NCBI GenBank assembly: GCA_003484865.1 | Contig: DMZT01000202.1 | Location: forward strand, 1 to 6,549 | From: Stenotrophomonas sp. | GTDB lineage: Bacteria; Pseudomonadota; Gammaproteobacteria; Xanthomonadales; Xanthomonadaceae | DNA length: 6,549 nt | Direction of reading: 5' to 3' | In this document: positions 1 to 5,532 of the stretch, piece after piece | Numbering within the stretch: the first letter of the stretch is position 1 | Layout of the letters: every line of letters starts with the position of its first letter | Position numbers and translations under genes: made by a program | The notes under the pieces: generated by a model | Seen by the model: only the letters and a program-made list of their open reading frames with translations | Told to the model about the DNA's origin: nothing | Databases searched by the model: none

Positions 1-13
1 GCTCTTCCGATCT
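1..13 (+). other. Illumina sequencing adapter remnant at contig end
   Basis: The first 13 bases read GCTCTTCCGATCT, identical to the 3' end of the standard Illumina TruSeq read adapter, and they sit exactly at the first base of the window. They are therefore almost certainly untrimmed adapter and not genome. Real sequence appears to begin at base 14. The remnant falls inside the serine hydrolase reading frame and adds spurious codons after the native Met-Trp-Asn-Gly. Confidence 0.93.
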
Positions 14-1226
14 CGCCGTTCCACATGATGGCAATGCCGAGGTCGCGCTCGGGCACCAGGGCGACCAGGCCGCGATAGCCCTGGACGGCACCGGCGTGGA
101 AGATCACTTCATGGCCGGCGTAATCGAAGGTGCGCCAGCCAAGCGCGTAGCCGGCCGAGTTGAGGCGCTCGCGGCGCCAGCCCGAGCGCATCTCACCGGG
201 GGTGCTGATCAGGCTGGCATGCAGCGTGGCCAGCAACGGAGCGGGCAGTACGTCGGGGCGATGGCCGGTGTGTGCCAGCAGCCACTGCGCCATGTCGCTG
301 GCACTGGCGTTGACGCCGGCGGCCGGGGCGAGGCGGTAGTAGGTCGGCTTGGGCGTGAGCGCGACCCAGCCATTGCGGCTGCGCACATGCGGGCGTGCCC
401 AGCGCGAGCTCGCCTGGATGCCGGCCAGGCCAAGGCTGGCATCGTCCATGCCCAGCGGCTTGAACAGGCGACGCTCGACGGACTGTTCGTAGAAGCTGCC
501 GGAGGCGGCGTAGACCACATCACCGATCAGGCTGAAGGCCACGTTCTGGTAGGCGTAGCAATCGCCGGGCAGGCACTTGAGCGAGGTGGCCGCCAGCTTG
601 TGGGTGAGTGTGTAGTACTCGGCGTTGGCTTCGACGTCGCGGTCATAGGCGTTGTACGGCAGGCCGACGCGGTGGCTGAGCAGATCGGCCACGGTCAGGC
701 GCTCGGTTGCTTCGGGCGTGCTCAACTGGAAGCCGGGCACGTAGTCGGTGACCTTGCTGTCCCAGCGCAGGGTGCCATCGTTGACCAGCAGGCCGGCCAT
801 GGTGCCGGCGAAAGCCTTGGACAACGAGGCCAGGCGGAACACGGTGTGGGCATCGACCTGCTGCGGATTGTTGACGTCGGTGACACCGTAGCCGCGCGCG
901 CTGAGCACGCGGCCGCCCTGCACGATGGCAACCGCCATGCCCGGCACGCGCTCGCCGTAGGTGAGCTGCTGCGCCATCGATTCGATCGAGGCCACGTTGA
1001 AACCCTGCGCGGGCGGCTGCACTTTCAGGCCGGCCGGCGTGGTGCGATACGCGGCAGGCTGGGTATGCGGGGCGGCGGTCGGCGCCGATTCCTCGATGTT
1101 GACCGGGAACCCGGCGGGCGCAGCGGCGGGTGTCTGTGCAGTGGAAGACATGGCGATGGGCATCAACATGCCCAACAACCCGGTTGCCGCCGAACGGATC
1201 GGTCGGCGCCTGTTGTTCTGGTTCAT
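1..1226 (-). CDS. Exported serine hydrolase, class C beta-lactamase/esterase family (3' end missing)
   Basis: This is a penicillin-binding-protein-like serine hydrolase of the beta-lactamase superfamily. Its catalytic set is visible: Ser134-Leu-Ser-Lys137 (the SxxK nucleophile and lysine), Tyr226-Gln-Asn228 (the YxN motif) and His377-Ala-Gly379 (the HxG form of the third motif). The typical Ser-His-Arg-x-Gly-Leu-Pro stretch is at about 184-190. Residues 1-30 look like a Sec signal peptide: a basic start with three arginines, then a hydrophobic core, with a Ser-Thr-Ala cleavage site near residue 30. A Pro/Ala-rich linker (about 31-75) follows, so the enzyme probably acts in the periplasm. The ATG at 1226 is chosen because an in-frame TAG lies 36 bases upstream and the signal peptide starts there; no clear Shine-Dalgarno is visible. 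About 404 codons are native; the C-terminal tail, probably a few dozen residues, is lost at the contig end. HxG in place of KTG is common in esterases and D-aminopeptidases of this family, so the name beta-lactamase should not be read as antibiotic resistance. The natural substrate cannot be told. Confidence 0.9.
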   Translation of the reverse strand, partial: MNQNNRRRPIRSAATGLLGMLMPIAMSSTAQTPAAAPAGFPVNIEESAPTAAPHTQPAAYRTTPAGLKVQPPAQGFNVASIESMAQQLTYGERVPGMAVAIVQGGRVLSARGYGVTDVNNPQQVDAHTVFRLASLSKAFAGTMAGLLVNDGTLRWDSKVTDYVPGFQLSTPEATERLTVADLLSHRVGLPYNAYDRDVEANAEYYTLTHKLAATSLKCLPGDCYAYQNVAFSLIGDVVYAASGSFYEQSVERRLFKPLGMDDASLGLAGIQASSRWARPHVRSRNGWVALTPKPTYYRLAPAAGVNASASDMAQWLLAHTGHRPDVLPAPLLATLHASLISTPGEMRSGWRRERLNSAGYALGWRTFDYAGHEVIFHAGAVQGYRGLVALVPERDLGIAIMWNGEIGR

Positions 1227-1259
1227 CGTATGGGTGCCCGTGCGCGACTGCTGTGACCG

Positions 1260-1289
1260 ATTCTAGCGCCGCTTTTCGTGATTGCACAA
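1260..1289 (-). promoter_or_regulatory. Possible promoter of the serine hydrolase gene
   Basis: On the minus strand, TAGAAT (plus 1260-1265) matches five of six bases of the -10 consensus. A weak TTGTGC (plus 1284-1289) lies 18 bases upstream as a -35. Transcription from here would give a leader of about 25 bases before the ATG at 1226. The neighbourhood (about 1270-1320) is distinctly more A/T-rich than the rest of the window, as expected of a promoter region. The call rests on consensus resemblance only. Confidence 0.35.
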
Positions 1290-1312
1290 ACGAATCGAAG
1301 ATGAATGCGTAT

Positions 1313-1327
1313 CGCGTTGAAAACGCG
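1313..1327. promoter_or_regulatory. Small perfect inverted repeat upstream of the serine hydrolase
   Basis: CGCGTT-GAA-AACGCG is a perfect 6-bp inverted repeat with a 3-base centre, in the gap between the GMC dehydrogenase stop and the hydrolase start. It sits just upstream of the candidate -35 of the hydrolase. It could be a regulator-binding site or a weak hairpin. It lacks a following T run on either strand, so it is not a convincing intrinsic terminator. A repeat this short could arise by chance. Confidence 0.25.
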
Positions 1328-1391
1328 TGGGTTTTGCCAATCCCGAGCGGATCCGGCGCGCCGGGGGGAGGGCGGTCCAGCGCACCCCTGT

Positions 1392-2984
1392 TCAGGCAGT
1401 GGCGGCGGTCCGGATCCAGTGTGCAGCCCGCTCGGCGATCATCATGGTCGGTGCATTGGTATTGCCGCTGATCAGGCGCGGCATCACCGAGGCGTCCACC
1501 ACCCGCAGCCGTTCGGTGCCGTGCACGCGCAGGGTGCCCGGATCGACCACCGCCTCGGCATGCTGCCCCATCGCGCAGGTCCCGACCGGGTGGTAGATGG
1601 TCTCGGCCTTGGCCCGGATGAAGGCTTCCAATGCTGCGTCGTCCAGCGCGTTGTGCGCGGGGAACACCGGCGCGCCGCGCCAGCGGTCAAACGCAGGCTG
1701 CTGCAGGATCCTGCGCGACAGCCGGGCGCATTCAAGCATCATCTTCAGATCGTGGCCGGCGGCGTCACCCAGGTAGTTGGCGTGGATGCGCGGCGGTGAG
1801 CGCGCATCGGCATCACGCAGGCGCAGCTGCCCGCGGCTGTGCGGGTGCAGCGGGCAGGCATGCAGCGTATAACCATCGCCCGGCAGCCGATGGCGGCCGT
1901 GGTTGTCCAGCATCGCCGGGACGAAATGGAACTGGATGTCGGCGCGGGCCTCCGTAGCCAGCGACGAGCGGGCGAAGCCGCCGGCCTCGGCCAGGTTGCT
2001 GGTGCCGGCACCGCGGTGGCCGCGCAGGAAGTAGTCCACGGCGATGCGCAGTTCGCTGCTGCGGTCGTAGCTGACACCCGGGCCGGTGTGCACGACGGTG
2101 CAGATGTCCAGGTGGTCCTGCAGGTTGCGGCCGACACCGGGCAGATCCACGCGCGGGGTGATGCCGTGGCAGCGCAGCGTGTCCGCCTCGCCGATGCCGG
2201 AGAGCATCAGCAGGTGCGGGGAGTGGATGGCGCCGGCGCTGAGGATCACCTCCGCGCCCGCGCGTGCGTGGAGGTGGTGCGCGCCACGCCGATAGTGCAC
2301 GCCGGTCGCCGTCGTGCCCTGGAAACTCAGCGCGGTCGCCTGCGCCCCGGTGAGCACCGTCAGGTTGCGCCGGTGGCGTGCCGGGCGCAGATAGGCGTCC
2401 GCGCTCGAACACCGTGCACCGTCGCGCTGGGTGACCTGGTACAGCCCGACGCCGAGCTGCTGGTCACCGTTGAAGTCCGCATTGTGGGGATGGCCGGCCT
2501 GCTGTGCGGCGGCGATGAAAGCGGCCGACAGGGGATTGTGGTGGCGCAGGTCGGACACCGACAGCGGTCCTGCGGCGCCATGCAGCGCGCTGGCACCGCG
2601 GCTGTTGCGCTCGCTGTGCAGGAACCAGGGCAGCACCTGGTCCCAGCCCCAGCCGATGGCGCCACCCGCTTCCCAGCCGTCGTAGTCGGCCGGTACGCCG
2701 CGCACGTAGCACATCGCATTGATCGAACTCGAGCCCCCCAGCACCTTGCCGCGCGGCCACCACAGGCGACGGCCCTCCAGTGCAGGCTCCGGCTCGGTCT
2801 CCAGGTTCCAGTTGATGCGGCGGTTGTTGACCAGCCGCGCCAACCCGGCCGGCATATGGATGAAGGGGTTGGTATCGCGCGGGCCCGCTTCCAGCAGCAG
2901 TACCCGGCAGGCCGGGTCTTCGCTGAGCCGGTGGGCCAGCACGCAGCCGGCAGAACCGGCTCCAATCACGATGTAGTCGTACAT
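1392..2984 (-). CDS. GMC-family FAD-dependent alcohol dehydrogenase (BetA/AlkJ-like)
   Basis: This 530-residue enzyme of the glucose-methanol-choline oxidoreductase family is full length for the group. Members use FAD to oxidise an alcohol to an aldehyde and pass electrons to quinones or another acceptor. The N-terminal FAD-binding fold has Gly8-x-Gly10-x-x-Gly13 and the ribose-binding Glu32. The first GMC signature is at about 79-96 (Gly-Lys-Val-Leu-Gly-Gly, Ser-Ser-Ile-Asn), and the second is at about 249-265, ending Ser-Gly-Ile-Gly. The active-site pair is His465 (in Tyr-His-Pro-Val-Gly-Thr) and Asn510 (in Asn-Thr-Asn-Ala-Pro-Thr). Position 88 is Ile where choline oxidase has its FAD-linking His, so FAD is probably not covalently bound. 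The ATG at 2984 is preferred over an upstream in-frame start because the FAD motif begins immediately and AAGGAG lies four bases before it. No signal peptide is seen. The N-terminus resembles alkanol dehydrogenase AlkJ and choline dehydrogenase BetA alike. No betB, betI or alk genes are beside it, so the substrate is open. Confidence 0.93.
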   Translation of the reverse strand: MYDYIVIGAGSAGCVLAHRLSEDPACRVLLLEAGPRDTNPFIHMPAGLARLVNNRRINWNLETEPEPALEGRRLWWPRGKVLGGSSSINAMCYVRGVPADYDGWEAGGAIGWGWDQVLPWFLHSERNSRGASALHGAAGPLSVSDLRHHNPLSAAFIAAAQQAGHPHNADFNGDQQLGVGLYQVTQRDGARCSSADAYLRPARHRRNLTVLTGAQATALSFQGTTATGVHYRRGAHHLHARAGAEVILSAGAIHSPHLLMLSGIGEADTLRCHGITPRVDLPGVGRNLQDHLDICTVVHTGPGVSYDRSSELRIAVDYFLRGHRGAGTSNLAEAGGFARSSLATEARADIQFHFVPAMLDNHGRHRLPGDGYTLHACPLHPHSRGQLRLRDADARSPPRIHANYLGDAAGHDLKMMLECARLSRRILQQPAFDRWRGAPVFPAHNALDDAALEAFIRAKAETIYHPVGTCAMGQHAEAVVDPGTLRVHGTERLRVVDASVMPRLISGNTNAPTMMIAERAAHWIRTAATA

Positions 2985-3184
2985 GCCGCTCCTTGCCGGG
3001 GTGCGCACCGAGCATAAGACAGGTTGGGGCAGGCAGGGGCTGCGGGGTGCGCCACGCAGCGTTGCGCCGATGGGCGTGCCGGAGGCTGGCGATGTTGCGG
3101 TGCATCGTTTACCTTGCGCGCTTCGACGCTCGGAGTTCCCCACATGCTGCCGTTGCAACGCCCCTTGTCCGCGCAGAGCGGGCA
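2985..3184. promoter_or_regulatory. Divergent intergenic region between GMC dehydrogenase and carrier genes
   Basis: These 200 bases must hold the promoters for both the leftward dehydrogenase and the rightward carrier. On the minus strand, TATGCT (plus 3011-3016) could be a -10 giving a leader of about 20 bases, but no good -35 accompanies it. A perfect 10-bp palindrome, GGTGCGCACC (2999-3008), lies between that box and the Shine-Dalgarno and could be an operator. The 9-mer GGGGTGCGC occurs at 2998-3006 and again at 3044-3052. I see no convincing plus-strand promoter. Confidence 0.3.
2989..2994 (-). promoter_or_regulatory. Shine-Dalgarno fixing the GMC dehydrogenase start
   Basis: AAGGAG on the minus strand lies four bases before the ATG at 2984. 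It supports this start over the in-frame ATG at 3185, whose extra 67 residues have no family counterpart. Confidence 0.75.
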
Positions 3185-4522
3185 ATGACCGCGGCGACCG
3201 GGACCGGCACGGCAGCCGGTGGGATGCTGAGTGCGTGGCGGCGTTCGCCGCCGCTGATCTGGGCTTCGCTGTACTTCTTCTGCCTGCTCAGCGGCTACTA
3301 CGTCCTGCGCCCGGTGCGCGAAGCGATGGCGGCCTCGTCGGATCTGCAGACCGTGTTTCCGCTGCCGCTGATCCAGTGGTTCGCCGGGCACGGGATCGCC
3401 CTGCAGGACTTCGTGCTGCAGTTCCTGTTCACCTGCGTGTTCTTCATCATGCTGGTGCTGCAGCCGCTGTACGGCGCGCTGGTGAGCCGCTATCCGCGCC
3501 GGGTGTTCCTGCCGGCGGTGTATGGGTTCTTCATTGTCACCCTGCTCGGCTTCTACGTGATGTTCGAGACCGGCGTGCCCGGGCGGGGGATGGCGTTCTT
3601 TTTCTGGATCACCGTCTTCAACCTGTTCGCGGTGGCCGTGTTCTGGAGCTTCATGGCCGACGTGTTCTCCAACGTGGAGGCGCGCGCGTATTACGGCTAT
3701 CTCGGCGCGGCCGGGACGATCGGCGCATTCCTTGGGCCGATCATCACCTCGGCGCTGGTGCAGCGGGTCGGCATCGCCAATCTGATGCTGGTCTCGGCCG
3801 GCTTCCTGTTGATCTGCCTGGGCTGCATCTGGCGGCTGCGGCTGTGGGCGGTGGCACGCGAACAGGAGCGGCAGCTGGTTTCCGGTGAGACGCCGATGGG
3901 CGGCAGCGTGTTCGATGGCCTGAAGCTGATCGTGCGTGAGCCGATGCTGCGCTGGCTGGCGCTGATGGTGCTGTTCGGCGTGGGCGTAGGCACGATGCTC
4001 TACAACGAGCAGGCCTCGATCGTGCGCCGCCTGTACCCCGATGCAGCGGCAAGCACGGCGTTCTTTTCACGCGTGGACCTGGCGGTGAACACGCTGACCC
4101 TGATCATCCAGCTTGGCTTCACGCGCTGGTTGCTGTCGCGGTATGGGATCGCCCCGGCGCTGTTGATTCCCGGCGTGGCGATCATCATCGGGTTCTCGAT
4201 CCTGGCGGCCTCCCCGTTGCCCTTGATGGTGGCGATGGTGCAGGTCATGACCCGCGCCAGCGAATTCTCGCTGGCCAAACCGGCGCGCGAGACGATCTAC
4301 ACCCGTGTGGACCGCCAGTGGCGCTACAAGGCCGGCGCGGCGATCGACACCGTGGTCTACCGCGGTGGCGATCTGACCTTCGCCTGGGTGCACAAGGGAC
4401 TGTCCCTGTTCGGTTCGCACATTGTGTTCGTCGGTGGGCTGGTCGTGGCCGGGGCGATGACCGTCGCAGCATTGGGCCTACTGCGCGAGGAAAAGAAGCT
4501 GCCGGGCGAGCGTCCGGAGTAA
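3185..4522 (+). CDS. MFS-type carrier, COG3202 (ATP/ADP translocase-like) group
   Basis: This is a 445-residue polytopic inner-membrane protein with about twelve hydrophobic segments, roughly at 24-40, 77-97, 107-127, 135-156, 173-192, 198-217, 255-272, 296-317, 323-341, 344-356, 385-402 and 410-434. A polar loop at about 218-250 separates the two halves, as in major facilitator carriers. Three conserved blocks place it in the bacterial group related to nucleotide translocases: Tyr-Tyr-Val-Leu-Arg-Pro-Val-Arg-Glu (38-46); Phe-Trp-Ser-Phe-Met-Ala-Asp-Val-Phe (153-161) followed by a Gly-rich stretch (about 171-184); and an Arg-Glu-Thr ... Tyr-Lys-Ala ... Ile-Asp-Thr-Val-Val-Tyr-Arg-Gly-Gly-Asp block (368-396). 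Such proteins are often annotated as NTP/NDP exchange transporters, but free-living bacteria have no obvious need for ATP import and the substrate is unknown. The ATG at 3185 is chosen because the first helix begins 23 residues later. Its ribosome-binding site is weak, and an ATG at 3224 is possible. The DUF1304 gene follows after 31 bases and is probably co-transcribed. Confidence 0.88.
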   Translation: MTAATGTGTAAGGMLSAWRRSPPLIWASLYFFCLLSGYYVLRPVREAMAASSDLQTVFPLPLIQWFAGHGIALQDFVLQFLFTCVFFIMLVLQPLYGALVSRYPRRVFLPAVYGFFIVTLLGFYVMFETGVPGRGMAFFFWITVFNLFAVAVFWSFMADVFSNVEARAYYGYLGAAGTIGAFLGPIITSALVQRVGIANLMLVSAGFLLICLGCIWRLRLWAVAREQERQLVSGETPMGGSVFDGLKLIVREPMLRWLALMVLFGVGVGTMLYNEQASIVRRLYPDAAASTAFFSRVDLAVNTLTLIIQLGFTRWLLSRYGIAPALLIPGVAIIIGFSILAASPLPLMVAMVQVMTRASEFSLAKPARETIYTRVDRQWRYKAGAAIDTVVYRGGDLTFAWVHKGLSLFGSHIVFVGGLVVAGAMTVAALGLLREEKKLPGERPE

Positions 4523-4553
4523 GCTCTCTGCAGTCTTCCAGGAACCTGAGCCC

Positions 4554-4910
4554 ATGTATTGGATCGCGCTGTCGTTGACCCTGTTGGTCGCCCTGCTGCA
4601 CGTGTATTTCCTGGTCCTGGAAATGTTCCTGTGGACCAAGCCGCTGGGATTGAAGACCTTCCGCAATACGCCGGAAAAGGCGCAGGCCACGCGGGTGTTG
4701 GCGGCCAATCAAGGGCTGTACAACGGCTTCCTTGCCGCGGGCCTGTTCTGGGGCCTGTTCGATCACCTGCCGATGCTGGTCAACTTCATGCTGGGCTGCG
4801 TGATCGTGGCCGGCTGCTATGGCGCGTACAGCGTCAACAAGCGGATCTTCTTCATCCAGGCTGTGCCGGCAATGCTGGCCGTGGCCGCGTGTTGGATGGT
4901 GCCGGCCTGA
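4554..4910 (+). CDS. DUF1304 family small integral membrane protein
   Basis: This 118-residue protein has four predicted membrane helices, at about 3-25, 52-69, 74-93 and 98-116. It carries the family hallmarks: a helix-1 end with Val-Leu-Glu-Met-Phe-Leu-Trp-Thr-Lys-Pro (21-30), and a conserved Leu-Ala-Ala-Asn-Gln-Gly-Leu-Tyr-Asn-Gly-Phe-Leu-Ala-Ala-Gly block (49-63). The length is normal for DUF1304, whose biochemical role is not known. The start has AGGA ten bases upstream, slightly far but usable, and the protein begins directly with the first helix. It lies 31 bases after the carrier gene on the same strand, with no terminator between them, so a shared transcript is likely. Whether the two proteins work together cannot be read from the sequence. 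Confidence 0.92.
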   Translation: MYWIALSLTLLVALLHVYFLVLEMFLWTKPLGLKTFRNTPEKAQATRVLAANQGLYNGFLAAGLFWGLFDHLPMLVNFMLGCVIVAGCYGAYSVNKRIFFIQAVPAMLAVAACWMVPA

Positions 4911-4913
4911 CAG

Positions 4914-4942
4914 GTGCCAGCCACGCATGGCGTGGCGCTACC
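4914..4942 (-). repeat. REP/SMAG-like palindromic element, left member of a pair
   Basis: The sequence contains a 7-bp perfect stem, GCCACGC (4920-4926) and GCGTGGC (4930-4936), around a 3-base loop. Read on the minus strand it begins GGTAGCGCCACGCC, so it carries the GTAG head typical of the SMAG REP elements of Stenotrophomonas. It starts four bases after the DUF1304 stop codon and could act as a transcript-end hairpin. The family identity is judged by eye. Confidence 0.7.
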
Positions 4943-4962
4943 CTGCGACAGACGGATCGGAT

Positions 4963-4987
4963 GCAGAGCCACCCCATGGGTGGCTGC
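4963..4987 (+). repeat. REP/SMAG-like palindromic element, right member of a pair
   Basis: There is an 8-bp perfect stem, AGCCACCC (4967-4974) and GGGTGGCT (4978-4985), with loop CAT. It is preceded on the plus strand by GCAG, one base different from the GTAG head of SMAG elements. It is oriented opposite to the left member, so the two heads face each other across about 20 bases. The pair fills most of the gap between the convergent DUF1304 and DUF4442 genes. Confidence 0.68.
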
Positions 4988-4997
4988 GCGTCACCGA

Positions 4998-5468
4998 TCA
5001 ACGCTTGACCGGCGACACCCACATGGCGATCCGTGCCTCGAACACGGCCGTGCCGGCGTCATCGCGCACCTGCACCTTCACCGGCAGCGCGTAACCCGCC
5101 TCGGCCGCCACGAGCGGCTGCTCCGGCGTGGCCACGGCATACTGGGTGCCCGTCGCCTTGGCCAGGTACTGCACCTCCATGCCCTTCGGGATCCAGCGCA
5201 TGCCCTTGGGCAGCGAGGCATCCACCATCAGCCCGGCGGTGAGCTCAGCCAGGTTGCACAGCGCGATCGCGTGCACCGTGCCGATGTGGTTGGTGACCTT
5301 GCGCCGGTGCGCGATGCAGCCTTCGCAGCGGCCCGGTTCGAGCAGCGTGATGCGCGGGGCGATGCTGGCGAAGTAGGGCGCCTTGACGCACACCGCGCGC
5401 GAGAACAGCCATTTGCCGGCAGGCCAACGCTGCATGCGGCGGTAAAGCGTGAGCAGTGGAGCGGACAT
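4998..5468 (-). CDS. DUF4442 hotdog-fold protein, putative acyl-CoA thioesterase
   Basis: This 156-residue protein matches the DUF4442 branch of the hotdog fold, related to PaaI/YiiD-type thioesterases that hydrolyse acyl-CoA. The key block is Thr59-Asn60-His61-Ile-Gly63-Thr64-Val-His66-Ala at the start of the central helix, followed by Asn72 and Glu75. Glu75 is a plausible catalytic acid by analogy with the Asp/Glu in PaaI enzymes; that assignment is inference. The strands after it (about 93-108 and 124-152) complete a single hotdog domain, so the enzyme would act as a dimer or tetramer in the cytoplasm. No signal peptide is seen. The ATG at 5468 has AGGGAG seven bases upstream. It lies directly downstream of fadE in the same direction but beyond a strong terminator, so it may be expressed at a low level or from a promoter inside fadE. 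Substrate and activity are unproven for this branch. Confidence 0.88.
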   Translation of the reverse strand: MSAPLLTLYRRMQRWPAGKWLFSRAVCVKAPYFASIAPRITLLEPGRCEGCIAHRRKVTNHIGTVHAIALCNLAELTAGLMVDASLPKGMRWIPKGMEVQYLAKATGTQYAVATPEQPLVAAEAGYALPVKVQVRDDAGTAVFEARIAMWVSPVKR

Positions 5469-5475
5469 CGGGGGT

Positions 5476-5481
5476 CTCCCT
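5476..5481 (-). promoter_or_regulatory. Shine-Dalgarno of the DUF4442 gene, abutting the fadE terminator
   Basis: AGGGAG on the minus strand sits seven bases before the ATG at 5468. Its first base directly follows the T-rich end of the upstream terminator, so terminator and translation start are packed together with no space between. Confidence 0.7.
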
Positions 5482-5510
5482 AAAGAAACGGCGGACCGAA
5501 GTCCGCCGTT
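5481..5510 (-). terminator. Intrinsic terminator after fadE, UUCG tetraloop
   Basis: Read on the minus strand, a perfect 10-bp stem (AACGGCGGAC, plus 5501-5510; partner GTCCGCCGTT, plus 5487-5496) closes a UUCG tetraloop and is followed by TCTTTA. The GC-rich stem, the very stable tetraloop and the T-rich tail make it a strong Rho-independent terminator for leftward transcription out of fadE, whose stop codon ends at 5533, 23 bases before the hairpin begins. On the plus strand it has no useful T run. Confidence 0.88.
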
Positions 5511-5532
5511 GTGGTTTACCTGGTGGCCGGGA

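Noticed and set aside
96..1256. Long plus-strand open frame (386 codons) opposite the serine hydrolase
   Set aside because: It is antisense to a gene with clear catalytic motifs, has low-complexity Gly/Ala/Arg-rich composition and no recognisable domain. Long antisense frames are expected in GC-rich coding DNA.
1353..1364. CCGGCGCGCCGG palindrome as the terminator of the GMC dehydrogenase gene
   Set aside because: It has no room for a loop within the perfect stem and no T run after it on the minus strand. It is more likely a chance GC palindrome.
1839..3017. Long plus-strand open frame (392 codons) opposite the GMC dehydrogenase
   Set aside because: Antisense to a well-supported enzyme, compositionally biased and without family features; it also runs over the dehydrogenase start.
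2993..3184. 64-residue N-terminal extension of the carrier
   Set aside because: The residues are Arg/Ala-rich with no membrane character, and they occupy the divergent intergenic region.
2985..3185. 67-residue N-terminal extension of the GMC dehydrogenase from an ATG at 3185
   Set aside because: The FAD motif begins right after the ATG at 2984, which has a strong Shine-Dalgarno. The extension is not signal-like and would cross the divergent promoter region.
4245..4928. Minus-strand open frame (227 codons) opposite the carrier and DUF1304 genes
   Set aside because: Shadow of two well-supported membrane protein genes; Arg/Gln/His-rich with no domain.
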